From positions 1 through 38,636 of the forward strand of contig RFXS01000004.1 of assembly GCA_009921465.1 (NCBI GenBank): a stretch of DNA of 38,636 nt, read 5' to 3'. Below the pieces are notes generated by a model that saw only the letters and a program-made list of their open reading frames with translations, did no database searches and had not been told where the DNA came from. The DNA is from Betaproteobacteria bacterium (GTDB taxonomy: Bacteria; Pseudomonadota; Gammaproteobacteria; Burkholderiales; Burkholderiaceae_C). A program made the translations under genes and the position numbers. Position 1 is the stretch's first letter. Each line of letters begins with the position of its first letter. This document shows, in pieces, positions 8,200 through 17,224 of the stretch.

Positions 8200-8248
8200 A
8201 ACCAATGCTTCCGTTGGTTTGGTTCTTTTTGCAGGGCATCTGAACCAA
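8200..8248. promoter_or_regulatory. nested TTGGTT/AACCAA inverted repeats upstream of VOC gene promoter
   Basis: Two linked inverted repeats share the same half-site: AACCAA (8200-8205) with TTGGTT (8214-8219), then TTGGTTC (8219-8225) with GAACCAA (8242-8248). The second one ends seven bases before the -35 box at 8256. Position and symmetry are those of an activator site such as LysR- or IclR-type proteins use. No regulator gene is adjacent, so the protein is unknown. Confidence 0.5.
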
Positions 8249-8255
8249 CAAAAAA

Positions 8256-8284
8256 TTGACCCTGATGTGAGCATGGATTAGGAT
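8256..8284 (+). promoter_or_regulatory. sigma70-like promoter for VOC/FAD monooxygenase operon
   Basis: TTGACC (8256-8261) and TAGGAT (8279-8284) are separated by exactly 17 bases, matching the sigma70 consensus at five of six and four of six positions. Transcription would start near 8291, giving a leader of about 33 bases with AAGGAG before the ATG at 8324. The preceding inverted repeats suggest regulated use. Confidence 0.6.
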
Positions 8285-8323
8285 GGGCCGGCACAAAAAG
8301 TCACAAACTCACAAGGAGACGCC

Positions 8324-8959
8324 ATGCAAACAGCCACCGACATGTCCACCCACCGGGCCCCATTGCCCGCACCTGCGCCCATCCAGCAATTGCACCATTA
8401 CGCCTACCGCGCAAAAGACGCTGAAGAAACGCGTCATTTTTACGAAGACATTTTGGGCTTGCCGCTGTACCACATCATCCAAAGTGACCATGTCCCCAGC
8501 ACCGGCGAATACTGCCCATACACCCACATTTTTTTCCGACTGCAAGATGGTTCTTTCATCGCGTTTTTTGATCTTGGCGACGACCAAGGCGCCGACCCGT
8601 CTGCGAACACACCGGCCTGGGTCAACCACATTGCCTTTCGGGTCAGCCAAGTCAGCGACCTCGAAGACACCATGGCGCGCCTCAAAGCCCATGGGGTGGA
8701 TGTGATTGGGGTCACCGACCACCACATCTTCAAAAGCATTTACTTCTTTGACCCCAATGGCATTCGGTTAGAGTTGACGGCGCAACTGGCCGATGAGTTT
8801 CAAATGATGCAAGAAAGCACCACCGCCCACGCGCGGTTGCAAGAGTGGAACTCCCGCAAAGCCCAGTGGCGCATGGATCGCGCCAGTGGCAAGGCCCCAG
8901 CAGCACTGAAACCACAACAAAACGACCGCCCTGAATTCAACCGCCCAGCGAGCACATGA
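8324..8959 (+). CDS. VOC family (glyoxalase/extradiol dioxygenase fold) protein
   Basis: A 211-residue vicinal-oxygen-chelate protein. Two beta-alpha-beta-beta-beta units are recognisable: the first begins HHYAYRAKDAEETRHFYEDILGL (about 25-47), the second WVNHIAFRVSQVSDLEDTMA (about 98-117). It ends with FDPNGIRLELT, where histidines and the glutamate are the usual metal ligands. The last 50 residues form a polar tail. Family members include glyoxalases, extradiol dioxygenases and isomerases, so the reaction is not fixed by sequence alone. The start is supported by AAGGAG. Its stop overlaps the next gene start (ATGA), so it is coupled to the FAD monooxygenase, suggesting that both act on one aromatic or hydroxylated substrate. 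Confidence 0.88.
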   Translation: MQTATDMSTHRAPLPAPAPIQQLHHYAYRAKDAEETRHFYEDILGLPLYHIIQSDHVPSTGEYCPYTHIFFRLQDGSFIAFFDLGDDQGADPSANTPAWVNHIAFRVSQVSDLEDTMARLKAHGVDVIGVTDHHIFKSIYFFDPNGIRLELTAQLADEFQMMQESTTAHARLQEWNSRKAQWRMDRASGKAPAALKPQQNDRPEFNRPAST

Positions 8960-10680
8960 CCCCCCACAACCCCATGGCCCCAGCGGGGCACACCAATGGT
9001 TACGAGTTCACCCAAGGCACGGGGTACGAACTGCCGCAATACCCATTTGTGGCACCCCCTGAGCTGAATTCACCCAAGCGGGTGCGCCACCCAGTGGTGG
9101 TGGTGGGCGCAGGCATCACAGGCCTCACACTGGCTTGCGGCTTGGCCCAACTGGGTGTATCAGCGGTGGTGCTGGACGAAGACAACACCGTGGGTGTCAA
9201 AGGCGCATCTTCGCGGGGAATTTGCTATACCCAAAAGTCCCTGGAAATATTTCATCGCCTGGGCATATACGAGCGCATCAAAGCAAAAGGGATTGAGTGG
9301 AGCGTGGGCCGCACTTTTGCGGGGCATGACGAAGTTTTTTCGTTCGACTTGAGCCAACAAAGCCAGTTCAATTTGAGCGACCAACCACCCTTTATCAATA
9401 TCCAGCAGTTTTACATCGAGGGCTACTTGGTCGAGCGCATCCACGAGATTCAAGCCACCCACACCCATGTGGACTTGCGCTGGCGCTCTCGGGTGGTGGG
9501 CTTTTCCCAAACCGATGACGTGGCCACCTTGGAGGTGGAAACACCAGCAGGCCGCTATCAAATAGAGGCCGAACATGTGATCGATGCCACCGGATCGCAC
9601 ACACCGTTTCACGCTTGGTGCCAAGCCAGCATGGATGCCAAACGGGGTGACGACCGCTGGTGTATCGCCGATGTGCGCTTCAAAAACACACCACCCACAG
9701 AGCGCCACACCTGGATAGAAGCCCCCTTCAATGAAAACAGGGCCGTTTGGCAGCACCTGATGGGCGACCAAGTGTGGCGCATCGATTACCAAATGGCCCC
9801 CAACACCGACCCTGCCTACGCCAGCCGCGAAGACGTGGTGCGCGAGCGCTTGCAGCGCCAATTTGGGCCGAATGTAGATTGCGAAATCGTGTGGGTGGGG
9901 CCTTATGCCTACAAATCTCAATGCCTGCATCAATTGCGCGTGGGCCGTGTATTTTTTGCCGGCGACACGGCCAAAGTGGTCAGCCCGTTTGGAGCCCGCG
10001 GGGGCAATACGGGCATAGCCGACGCAGATAACTTGGCTTGGAAGCTGGCTGCCTTGATTCGAAGTGAAGCTCCACCGCAACTGCTGCAAAGCTACAACGA
10101 CGAGCGACTGCAAGCCGCCCAGGTCAATGTCTTGGTCACGCAACGCACCGCCCGCTTTTTGCGACCCGCTGATGGCGCAGAGCGTTTGTTTCGCCATGCC
10201 GCCATTGCTTTGGCCAAACGACACGCCTTTGCCAGGCCCTTGGTCAATACCGGGCGCATGGCCGAAGCCAACACCTATCAGCGCTCAGGCGTGTGTGACG
10301 GCAGCGGTGGTGTGTCGGTGCAAAACGTGCGGTTTCAATGGGCGTCGGGTGAACGCGCTTGCCTCAATGACCTGCTGCGCTGGAGCAATGGCCAACTGCT
10401 GCTGCTGTTGTTTGGGACCATCTCAGCGCCAGAGATGAAAAGACTGTTGCAACTCACCCCCTATGCACCTTTGCGCGCCGTTCAGGTGCTGACGGCCAAG
10501 GACCAAGCGCAAGCGTTGGAGCATGTGCGCGACCCCGTGCAACGGTTGCGCCAAGCGTGCCACGCCAGCTCGTCGCGTTGGGCCTTGGTGCGCCCAGATG
10601 CCTATTTGGCCGCCACTGGCCAGGCTCTGAATGGCCAGTTGGTGCATGCCGTGGCCAAAGCCTTGGCCATGTCTGACTGA
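8956..10680 (+). CDS. FAD-dependent aromatic-type monooxygenase (MhpA/PheA family)
   Basis: Single-component FAD hydroxylase of 574 residues, similar in length to 3-(3-hydroxyphenyl)propionate hydroxylase. The dinucleotide motif GAGITG is at residues 51-56 (after VVVV). The second FAD motif FFAGDTAKVVSPFGARGGNTGIADADNLAWKL lies near residues 332-363. The middle DG motif, normally DGxxSxxR for FAD/NAD(P)H binding, reads IDATGSHTPFH here and is clearly degenerate. About 170 C-terminal residues resemble the thioredoxin-like tail of this family. Coupled to the VOC gene. Substrate unknown; a phenolic or hydroxyheterocyclic acid is a reasonable guess. Confidence 0.87.
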   Translation: MTPHNPMAPAGHTNGYEFTQGTGYELPQYPFVAPPELNSPKRVRHPVVVVGAGITGLTLACGLAQLGVSAVVLDEDNTVGVKGASSRGICYTQKSLEIFHRLGIYERIKAKGIEWSVGRTFAGHDEVFSFDLSQQSQFNLSDQPPFINIQQFYIEGYLVERIHEIQATHTHVDLRWRSRVVGFSQTDDVATLEVETPAGRYQIEAEHVIDATGSHTPFHAWCQASMDAKRGDDRWCIADVRFKNTPPTERHTWIEAPFNENRAVWQHLMGDQVWRIDYQMAPNTDPAYASREDVVRERLQRQFGPNVDCEIVWVGPYAYKSQCLHQLRVGRVFFAGDTAKVVSPFGARGGNTGIADADNLAWKLAALIRSEAPPQLLQSYNDERLQAAQVNVLVTQRTARFLRPADGAERLFRHAAIALAKRHAFARPLVNTGRMAEANTYQRSGVCDGSGGVSVQNVRFQWASGERACLNDLLRWSNGQLLLLLFGTISAPEMKRLLQLTPYAPLRAVQVLTAKDQAQALEHVRDPVQRLRQACHASSSRWALVRPDAYLAATGQALNGQLVHAVAKALAMSD

Positions 10681-10760
10681 CCCCCGACGACCCTTGGCCA
10701 GACAAAACTTGCTTTTTCAGGGATGATGCACGCCTTGTACCCAACCACTGTGGAAAAACC

Positions 10761-11426
10761 ATGACCACCGAACTGACCATTGATTTCGTCTCTGACATCG
10801 CTTGCCCTTGGTGCGCCGTGGGTCTGGGCGCATTGGAGCAAGCCCTTCAACGCTTGGAAGGCGAGATCAGCGTCCAACTGCACTTTCAGCCCTTTGAACT
10901 CAACCCCCAAATGTGGCCAGGCGGCCAAGACCTGGGTGAACACCTGACCGATAAATACGGCTCTACCCCTGAGAAGCAAGCCCAAACCCGGGCCATGATC
11001 ACCCAGCGCGGCGCCGAAGTGGGCTTTAGCTTCCACCCAGATGGACGCGGACGGGTTTACAACACATTTGACGCCCATCGATTGCTGCATTGGGCCGGGC
11101 TAACCGGCCCAGCAGGCGCTCAACATGCCTTGAAAAAAGCTTTTTTGGCCTCTTACCAGGGCCGGGCCGAGGCCATCGAGTCGCACGATGTCATGCTTGC
11201 GGCCGTGCGTGAAGCGGGGCTTGACGTTGAGCAAGCCCGCAGCGTTTTGCAAAGCGATGCCCATGCGCAAGATGTTCGCGACACCGAGCAGTACTACATG
11301 CAAGCGGGCATTCGTTCTGTGCCAGCGATCATCATCAACAAAAAACACCTCATCTCGGGCGGTCAACCGGCCGACGTTTTTGAGCAAGCCCTGCGCCAAA
11401 TCGCCCAACAAGAAGCCATGGCTTGA
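10761..11426 (+). CDS. DsbA family oxidoreductase (FrnE-like)
   Basis: Thioredoxin-fold protein of 221 residues with the active-site motif CPWC at residues 15-18 and the cis-proline region SVPAIIINKK near 187-196. The helical insert contains FDAHRLLHWAG, typical of the FrnE/polyketide-biosynthesis dithiol-disulfide isomerase branch of DsbA (the fold also used by 2-hydroxychromene-2-carboxylate isomerases). No signal peptide is seen, so it is probably cytoplasmic, which fits FrnE proteins linked to oxidative stress. It begins 80 bases after the monooxygenase and may be a separate unit. Confidence 0.9.
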   Translation: MTTELTIDFVSDIACPWCAVGLGALEQALQRLEGEISVQLHFQPFELNPQMWPGGQDLGEHLTDKYGSTPEKQAQTRAMITQRGAEVGFSFHPDGRGRVYNTFDAHRLLHWAGLTGPAGAQHALKKAFLASYQGRAEAIESHDVMLAAVREAGLDVEQARSVLQSDAHAQDVRDTEQYYMQAGIRSVPAIIINKKHLISGGQPADVFEQALRQIAQQEAMA

Positions 11427-11433
11427 AAGCGCC

Positions 11434-11487
11434 GCCTTGGTCTGACGCTGGCAGGGTCAGTCGGGCGGGTGCCCCCCTGGCCAAGGC
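11434..11487 (+). other. folded intergenic segment before valS
   Basis: GCCTTGG (11434-11440) and CCAAGGC (11481-11487) are perfect complements enclosing a smaller CTGAC/GTCAG hairpin and a GGG/CCC hairpin. It lies just after the FrnE-like gene and upstream of a TAAAAT hexamer at 11503-11508 that could be a -10 element for valS. It may be a terminator without a T tract; support is limited to base pairing by eye. Confidence 0.25.
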
Positions 11488-11565
11488 ATGCAGTGGCCTC
11501 GCTAAAATGCGATCTTCCCTTGTGCCTCTGCACGCCTCAACCTGGCCGTGAACACCCTCCCCCCT

Positions 11566-14469
11566 ATGAGCAACCCACCCGCGCAACCCGGCTTAGACAG
11601 CCTGTCCAAATCCTTTGAACCAGCCGCCTTGGAAGCCCATTGGGGCCCTGAGTGGGAACAACGTGGCTATGGCGTCGCAGGTTTTCGCGGCACAGGCCAT
11701 CCGCAAACGGACCAAGCCTCTTTCGCCATCCAACTCCCGCCCCCCAATGTGACCGGCACTTTGCACATGGGCCATGCGTTCAACCAGACCATCATGGACA
11801 GTCTGACGCGTTACCACCGCATGCGTGGTTTCAACACCGTGTGGATTCCAGGCACCGACCACGCTGGCATCGCCACGCAAATTGTGGTGGAGCGTCAATT
11901 GCAAGGCCAAGGCATCAGCCGCCACGACATGGGGCCCACACCCACCGAAGCAAGGAAAAACTTCATCAGCAAGGTTTGGGAATGGAAAGAGCAGTCGGGC
12001 AACACCATCACCCAACAAATGCGCCGCATGGGCGACAGCGTGGATTGGAGCCGTGAGTACTTCACCATGGACGACCAGTTGTCGCCCGTGGTGACCGACA
12101 CCTTTGTGAAACTCTACCAACAAGGGCTGATTTACCGAGGCAAGCGCTTGGTCAACTGGGACCCTGTGCTGATGAGCGCGGTGTCTGACCTCGAAGTAGA
12201 GAGTACCGAGTCCGAAGGCAAGATGCACTACATCTGCTATCCCTTTGCCAATGGCCCCCAACGCATTGATGGCGTGGAACAACAAGGCATGACGATTGCC
12301 ACCACCCGCCCTGAAACCATGATGGCTGACGGCGCATTGGCGGTCCATCCTGAAGACGAGCGGTACAAACACTTGGTGGGAAAAATGGTGGATCTGCCTT
12401 TGTGCAATCGCCAAATTCCCATCATTGCCGATGACTTTGTGGACCGCGAGTTTGGCTCGGGCTGCGTGAAGATCACAGGTGCGCACGACTTCAACGACTA
12501 CGCCTGTGCACAGCGCCACAACCTGCCGCTCATCACCATCTTCACCTTGGATGCCAAGGTGAACGAGAACGGCCCTGCTGCCTATCAAGGCATGGACCGC
12601 TTTGAAGCGCGCAAAGCCGTCAACCGTGATTTGGAAGCCATGGGTTTGATGCTGGAAATCAAACCCCACAAGATGATGCTGCCCATTTGCGCTCGCACAG
12701 GCCAAGTGGTGGAACCCATGTTGACCGACCAGTGGTTTGTCGCCATGAACAAGGTCAGCCCCCAAGACCCCACAGGCAAAAGCATTGCGCAAAAGGCCAT
12801 TGACGCGGTGCATTCGGGTGAAGTGAAGTTTGTCCCTGAAAACTGGATCAACACCTACAACCAATGGATGAACAACATCACCGATTGGTGCATTTCGCGT
12901 CAACTCTGGTGGGGTCATCAAATTCCCGCTTGGTATGACCAAGAGGGTCAGGTGTATGTGGCGCACAACGAAGCCGATGCACAAGCTCAGGCGCCAGGTA
13001 AAAAGTTGCGTCGCGATGAAGATGTGTTGGACACCTGGTACTCCAGCGCCTTGGTGCCGTTCAGCACCTTGGGTCAAGATGCACGCGACCAAGATTTGTA
13101 CCTGCCCTCCAGCGTGCTGGTGACCGGCTACGACATCATCTTCTTCTGGGTCGCCCGCATGATCATGATGACCACGCACTTCACAGGTCAAGTGCCCTTC
13201 AAGCATGTCTACATCCACGGCCTGGTGCGTGACGCCCAGGGCAAGAAGATGAGCAAGTCCGAAGGCAATGTGCTGGACCCGGTGGACTTGATCGATGGCA
13301 TCGCACTGGCACCCTTGCTCGACAAACGCTCCCAAGGTTTGCGCAAACCCGAAACCGCGCCGCAAGTGCGTAAGAACACGCAAAAAGAATTTCCCGATGG
13401 CATCCCCGCCTATGGCGCAGATGCCTTGCGCTTCACCTTTGCAGCTTTGGCCAGCTTGGGCCGCAGCATCAATTTCGACAGCAAACGCTGCGAGGGATAT
13501 CGCAACTTTTGCAACAAGCTGTGGAACGCGACCCGCTTTGTGTTGATGAACTGCGAGGGTCAAGACTGCGGCCTGATGGAACACACCAAAGCCGAATGCG
13601 CGCCTGGTGGCAAGGCGCATGGCTATATGCATTTCAGCCAAGCAGACCGTTGGATTTCGTCCGTTTTGCAGCAAGTTGAAGCCGATGTGGCCAAAGGGTT
13701 TGAGCAATACCGCTTGGACAATGTGGCCACCGCCATTTATGAATTTGTCTGGAACGAGTATTGCGATTGGTATTTGGAAATTGCCAAGGTGCAAATCCAA
13801 ACGGGCGGCGCAGCCGAGCAGCGCGCCACCCGACGCACCCTGATTCGCACCTTGGAAGCCATTTTGCGTTTGGCGCACCCCATCATCCCGTTCATCACCG
13901 AGGAGCTGTGGCAAAAGGTGGCACCTGTGGCGGGCATGCCTGGGGAGTCGGTCAGCATCGCGCGTTACCCCGAGGCGCAACCCAACAAAATCGATCCGCA
14001 GGCCATCGCCCACGTGAACCAACTCAAAGCCTTGGTGGATGCCTGTCGCAATTTGCGCGGCGAAATGAGTGTGTCACCCTCCACCCGCATGCCCATGTTT
14101 GCTTTAGGACAAGTCGAGTTCATGCGTGCCAATGCCCCAGTGCTGCAAGCCTTGGCCAAACTCAGTGAAGTCAAGGTGTTTGACGACGAAACCAGTTGGC
14201 AAACTGCGGCCCAAGCAGCACCCGTGGCTGTTGTTGGTGAAACACGCTTGTGCTTGTTCATGGAAGTGGACGTGGCGGCAGAAAAAATTCGCCTGGGCAA
14301 AGAAGTGGCACGATTGCAAACTGAAATCGCCAAGGCCAATGGCAAGCTTGGCAACGAGGCCTTTGTGGCCAAAGCCCCGCCTGCTGTCATCGCACAAGAA
14401 CGCCAACGCGTGGCAGACTTTGAAGCCACGTTGACGAAAATTCAAGGCCAATTGCAGCGACTGGGATAA
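11566..14469 (+). CDS. valS: valyl-tRNA synthetase
   Basis: Class I aminoacyl-tRNA synthetase that charges tRNA-Val in the cytoplasm; 967 residues, normal for the bacterial enzyme. The ATP-binding HIGH motif appears as HMGH at residues 67-70 (after PPPNVTG). The editing domain (CP1) contains [11 protein letters not shown] near residues 238-248. The KMSKS motif is at residues 561-565. The C-terminal 60 residues form the expected tRNA-binding coiled coil ([19 protein letters not shown]). ATG at 11566 is preferred over the GTG at 11548 because the family begins shortly before the [13 protein letters not shown] segment; neither has a strong ribosome site. The gene is followed after 25 bases by galU. 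Confidence 0.97.
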   Translation: MSNPPAQPGLDSLSKSFEPAALEAHWGPEWEQRGYGVAGFRGTGHPQTDQASFAIQLPPPNVTGTLHMGHAFNQTIMDSLTRYHRMRGFNTVWIPGTDHAGIATQIVVERQLQGQGISRHDMGPTPTEARKNFISKVWEWKEQSGNTITQQMRRMGDSVDWSREYFTMDDQLSPVVTDTFVKLYQQGLIYRGKRLVNWDPVLMSAVSDLEVESTESEGKMHYICYPFANGPQRIDGVEQQGMTIATTRPETMMADGALAVHPEDERYKHLVGKMVDLPLCNRQIPIIADDFVDREFGSGCVKITGAHDFNDYACAQRHNLPLITIFTLDAKVNENGPAAYQGMDRFEARKAVNRDLEAMGLMLEIKPHKMMLPICARTGQVVEPMLTDQWFVAMNKVSPQDPTGKSIAQKAIDAVHSGEVKFVPENWINTYNQWMNNITDWCISRQLWWGHQIPAWYDQEGQVYVAHNEADAQAQAPGKKLRRDEDVLDTWYSSALVPFSTLGQDARDQDLYLPSSVLVTGYDIIFFWVARMIMMTTHFTGQVPFKHVYIHGLVRDAQGKKMSKSEGNVLDPVDLIDGIALAPLLDKRSQGLRKPETAPQVRKNTQKEFPDGIPAYGADALRFTFAALASLGRSINFDSKRCEGYRNFCNKLWNATRFVLMNCEGQDCGLMEHTKAECAPGGKAHGYMHFSQADRWISSVLQQVEADVAKGFEQYRLDNVATAIYEFVWNEYCDWYLEIAKVQIQTGGAAEQRATRRTLIRTLEAILRLAHPIIPFITEELWQKVAPVAGMPGESVSIARYPEAQPNKIDPQAIAHVNQLKALVDACRNLRGEMSVSPSTRMPMFALGQVEFMRANAPVLQALAKLSEVKVFDDETSWQTAAQAAPVAVVGETRLCLFMEVDVAAEKIRLGKEVARLQTEIAKANGKLGNEAFVAKAPPAVIAQERQRVADFEATLTKIQGQLQRLG

Positions 14470-14494
14470 TTGGGTCAAAACCCCATTTCTCACC

Positions 14495-15376
14495 ATGACA
14501 CATACCCTTCTCAAAGCTGTTTTTCCTGTGGCCGGATTGGGCACGCGTTTTTTGCCCGCCACCAAGGCCAGCCCCAAAGAAATGCTGCCCGTGGTGGACA
14601 AGCCACTGATTCAGTACGCGGTGGAGGAAGCCTACGAGGCGGGCATCCGACACATGATTTTTGTCACCGGTCGCAGCAAGCGTGCCATTGAAGATCATTT
14701 CGACACCGCCTACGAGTTGGAGGCCGAGTTGCAAGCCGCTGGCAAAAGCGCCTTGCTCGAAGCGGTGCGCAGTGTGCAGCCCGCAGACATGGTTTGCTCT
14801 TATGTGCGCCAATCACACGCCTTGGGATTGGGCCATGCCGTGCTGTGCGCCGAAGCCTTGGTGGGCGATGCACCGTTTGCGGTTTTGCTGGCCGACGACT
14901 TGATGCGCGGACACAGCGGCGGGCCTGGGGTGCTGCAGCAAATGGCCCAGGTCCATGCCATCCATGGTGGATCGGTTTTGGCGGTGCAAGAAGTGCCGTT
15001 GGAGCAAGTCAACCGCTACGGCATCGTGGCCGGCGTCACCCAAGCCGATGGCTTGATTGATGTGCAGCAAATGGTTGAAAAACCCACACCCGACAAAGCA
15101 CCTTCGCGCATGGCGGTTTCTGGGCGCTATATATTGACCCCAGCGGTGTTTGACAGGATCCGCGCCGGTGGCCGAGGCGCCGGTGGAGAAATTCAACTCA
15201 CCGACGGCATTGCAGGCTTGATTGGCCACGAAAAGGTCTGGGGCTACCCATACCAAGGACAACGCTACGACTGCGGCAGCAAGTTGGGTTTTTTACAGGC
15301 CACCGTGGAACTGGGCTTGACCCACCCACAAGAAGGCGCCGCCTTCGCCGCCTACCTCAAACAATTGGAGATTTAA
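14495..15376 (+). CDS. galU: UTP-glucose-1-phosphate uridylyltransferase
   Basis: Makes UDP-glucose from UTP and glucose-1-phosphate, feeding exopolysaccharide, LPS core and trehalose synthesis. The 293 residues include the nucleotide-binding signature [18 protein letters not shown] near residues 14-31. The downstream VEKP segment and GRYILTP stretch (residues about 190-215) are typical for the bacterial GalU family. A good Shine-Dalgarno is lacking; the gene follows valS by 25 bases and is probably read from the same transcript. It converges with tusA. Confidence 0.96.
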   Translation: MTHTLLKAVFPVAGLGTRFLPATKASPKEMLPVVDKPLIQYAVEEAYEAGIRHMIFVTGRSKRAIEDHFDTAYELEAELQAAGKSALLEAVRSVQPADMVCSYVRQSHALGLGHAVLCAEALVGDAPFAVLLADDLMRGHSGGPGVLQQMAQVHAIHGGSVLAVQEVPLEQVNRYGIVAGVTQADGLIDVQQMVEKPTPDKAPSRMAVSGRYILTPAVFDRIRAGGRGAGGEIQLTDGIAGLIGHEKVWGYPYQGQRYDCGSKLGFLQATVELGLTHPQEGAAFAAYLKQLEI

Positions 15377-15417
15377 TCCCACCCGTTGCCTGCTTGAGCA
15401 GCAAAGCAGCAGAGACC

Positions 15418-15645
15418 TCAGCGCCGCTTGAGGGTGTGGATGAATTCATTGCCCACGGTTTGCTGCGCCATCAACTCATTGCCCGTTTGTTTGGCAAAGG
15501 CTGCAAAGTCGCGCAAAGACCCCTGATCGGTCGAAATCACCTTGAGCAATTGGCCACTTTGCATGCCATTGAGGGCCTTTTTGGCTTTCAAAATGGGCAG
15601 CGGGCAATTGAGCCCACGGGTGTCGAGTTCTTGATCGATCTGCAT
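15418..15645 (-). CDS. TusA/SirA-family sulfurtransferase
   Basis: Small 75-residue sulfur-carrier protein. The motif LDTRGLNCPLPILKAKKAL holds the persulfide cysteine C14 and the CPxP signature. TusA proteins accept sulfane sulfur from a cysteine desulfurase and pass it on, for example to tRNA 2-thiouridine synthesis; several paralogues exist in this bacterial group, so the exact role is open. It starts four bases after the Nudix gene and is third in a cysM-Nudix-tusA operon, a fitting sulfur-metabolism context. Confidence 0.93.
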   Translation of the reverse strand: MQIDQELDTRGLNCPLPILKAKKALNGMQSGQLLKVISTDQGSLRDFAAFAKQTGNELMAQQTVGNEFIHTLKRR

Positions 15646-15649
15646 GTCG

Positions 15650-16192
15650 TCATTCCAAACTTTGTGCGGCGCGCTCTTCCCAACTCATGAAGCGCGGTTC
15701 TATGCCTTGCGTGCGCAGCCAGTCACCAACTGCATAACCTGTGCCCGCTGGCCAACAAATCACATCTTTGGGTTCGTACAGTTTGTACTCTGCCAATTCG
15801 GGCGAGAGTTTAACCTCCCCCTCGGCCACGGCATGATAGGCAATGATGACTTGGTTCATGCGCTGAAAATCGTACACGCCGACCAGCTGCAGTGCAGTGG
15901 TGTGCAAATTGGTTTCCTCGGCAATTTCGCGCGCTATGCCCTCTTGCGGTGACTCTGCGGCCTCCATGAAGCCAGTGATGAGCGCAAAACGACGCCCCGT
16001 CCATGCCGCGTTGCGCGCCAGCAAAATCTTGCCTTGGTACTGCACAATGGCGGCCAACACGGGCGTGGGGTTGTTCCAATGTGTCCATTGGCACGCCGCA
16101 CAACGCAATCGCTCTTTGGGTCCGCCATCTTCTGTTTGGGTGATGTGGGTCAGTGGTGTCGCACACTGCGGACAAAATTGAAATGCACTCAT
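15650..16192 (-). CDS. Nudix hydrolase with N-terminal zinc ribbon (NudC-like)
   Basis: Hydrolase of nucleoside diphosphate derivatives, 180 residues. The N-terminal zinc ribbon uses C7, C10, C31 and C34 (CPQC and CAAC). The Nudix box is GFMEAAESPQEGIAREIAEE, with the final glycine of the consensus replaced by asparagine (EETNL). The zinc ribbon resembles that of NudC, but the N-terminal NudC domain is missing, so NAD(H) pyrophosphatase or decapping activity should not be assumed. Its ATG overlaps the cysM stop (ATGA), implying coupled translation. Confidence 0.9.
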   Translation of the reverse strand: MSAFQFCPQCATPLTHITQTEDGGPKERLRCAACQWTHWNNPTPVLAAIVQYQGKILLARNAAWTGRRFALITGFMEAAESPQEGIAREIAEETNLHTTALQLVGVYDFQRMNQVIIAYHAVAEGEVKLSPELAEYKLYEPKDVICWPAGTGYAVGDWLRTQGIEPRFMSWEERAAQSLE

Positions 16193-17028
16193 GCTGGAAA
16201 AACTCCGGTAGATAGATAACGGTCACCCCGATCGCAAACGATGAACACCACGGTGGCGTTGCGCTCGCGTTGTGCCACCTGTTGGGCCACCCAGCATGCC
16301 CCCGCCGCCGAAATACCGGCAAAGATGCCTTCTTCTCGGGCCAGTTGCCGGCACATGTTTTCGGCGTCGGCTTGGCTCACCAGCATCAACTCATCGACCA
16401 CGGTTGGGTCATAAATGGAAGGCAAATAGGCCTCAGGCCACTTGCGTATGCCGGGGATGCGCGAGCCCTCGCTGGGTTGTGCGCCGATGATGCGCACCTG
16501 CGGGTTTTGCTGCTTGAGGTATCTGCCCACCCCCGTGATGGTGCCCGTGGTGCCCATGGCACTCACAAAATGGGTCACACGGCCTTGGGTCTGCGTCCAG
16601 ATTTCTGGGCCAGTGGTTTCAAAATGCACCCGGGGATTGTCATCATTGCCAAACTGATCCAACACCCGACCCTTGCCCTCGGTTTGCATTTTTTCAGCCA
16701 AGTCACGGGCGTATTCCATACCGCCACTTTTGGGCGTCAAGATCAACTCAGCGCCAAAGGCCTTCATGGTTTGCGCCCGCTCGATGGACAAGTCCTCGGG
16801 CATGATCAACACCATCCGGTAGCCCTTGATGGCCGCGGCCATCGCCAGTGCGATACCGGTATTGCCCGAAGTGGCCTCGATCAAAGTGTCCCCCGGGCGA
16901 ATGTCGCCCCGCTCTTGGGCGCGCGCAATCATGGACAAAGCCGGCCGGTCTTTGACCGAGCCTGCGGGGTTATTGCCTTCGAGCTTGCCCAAAATCACGT
17001 TGCCACGCTCGGCATTGGATGGTCCCTC
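16189..17028 (-). pseudogene. cysM: cysteine synthase B, 5' end missing at tRNA-Leu junction
   Basis: O-acetylserine (or O-phosphoserine/thiosulfate) sulfhydrylase of the CysM type, from ERGNVILGKLEGN to the normal C-terminus STGVFPA. The PLP lysine is intact in NPAGSVKDRP, as are the substrate loop TSGNTG and the phosphate-binding region MGTTGTITG. What is missing is the first 20-30 residues, normally ending in an IGNTPLVxLxR strand. At base 17030 recognisable cysM sequence ends and the antisense of tRNA-Leu begins. The reading frame stays open through the tRNA to an ATG at 17232, but that extension is not homologous and has no ribosome site. It is therefore a truncated gene, an unusual chimera, or an assembly join. 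The only in-frame start inside cysM is GTG at 16998. Downstream Nudix and tusA are still coupled. Confidence 0.75.
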
Positions 17029-17030
17029 CT

Positions 17031-17118
17031 GCCGGAGTGGCGAAATTGGTAGACGCAGCAGATTCAAAATCTGCCGGTGCAAAACACCGTGCCGGTTCGA
17101 TTCCGGCTTCCGGCACCA
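17031..17118 (+). tRNA. tRNA-Leu (anticodon CAA)
   Basis: Complete class II tRNA: acceptor stem GCCGGAG with TTCCGGC (one G-U pair), D arm with TTGGTAGACGC, anticodon stem GCAGA/TCTGC around loop TTCAAAA (anticodon CAA, 17065-17067, reads UUG), a long variable arm, T loop GTTCGAT and an encoded CCA end. It directly abuts the broken end of cysM, which lies on the opposite strand. I see no -10-like hexamer in the 40 bases upstream, so the normal promoter may have been lost at the junction. Confidence 0.96.
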
Positions 17119-17123
17119 CTCCC

Positions 17124-17154
17124 AAAAAACCAGCCTCAAAAGGGCTGGTTTTTT
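17124..17154 (+). terminator. rho-independent terminator after tRNA-Leu
   Basis: AAAAAACCAGCC (17124-17135), loop TCAAAAG, GGCTGGTTTTTT (17143-17154), then more T-rich sequence. This is a perfect stem with a T tract on the plus strand and, because the 5' arm is A-rich, also a possible terminator for minus-strand transcripts. Confidence 0.88.
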
Positions 17155-17197
17155 CTTTTCTCCCTCGGGTATGTGGGTAGTCAAGCTGGGCCAGGCC

Positions 17198-17224
17198 TGG
17201 GGTAAAGTGCCGCACCTGACCCCA
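17198..17224. repeat. 27-base imperfect palindrome at a translation start
   Basis: TGGGGTAAAGTG (17198-17209) and CACCTGACCCCA (17213-17224) pair at ten of twelve positions around a 3-base loop; the next base begins the ATG of the following gene. Eleven bases (CTGACCCCAAT) are identical to the palindrome at 6152-6162. It may be a REP-like element, and in mRNA the hairpin would cover the place where a ribosome binding site should be. Confidence 0.55.

Noticed and set aside
11593-14022. Very long open frame (over 800 codons) opposite valS
   Set aside because: Antisense shadow of a GC-rich conserved gene; histidine/glycine-rich product without domain, no ribosome site.
15377-15417. CTGCTT/AAGCAG hairpin between galU and tusA
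   Set aside because: Six-base stem with a large loop and no T tract; too weak to call a terminator.
16826-17224. In-frame upstream extension of the flavin oxidoreductase
   Set aside because: Runs through antisense cysM and the tRNA-Leu gene; homology begins only at 17225.
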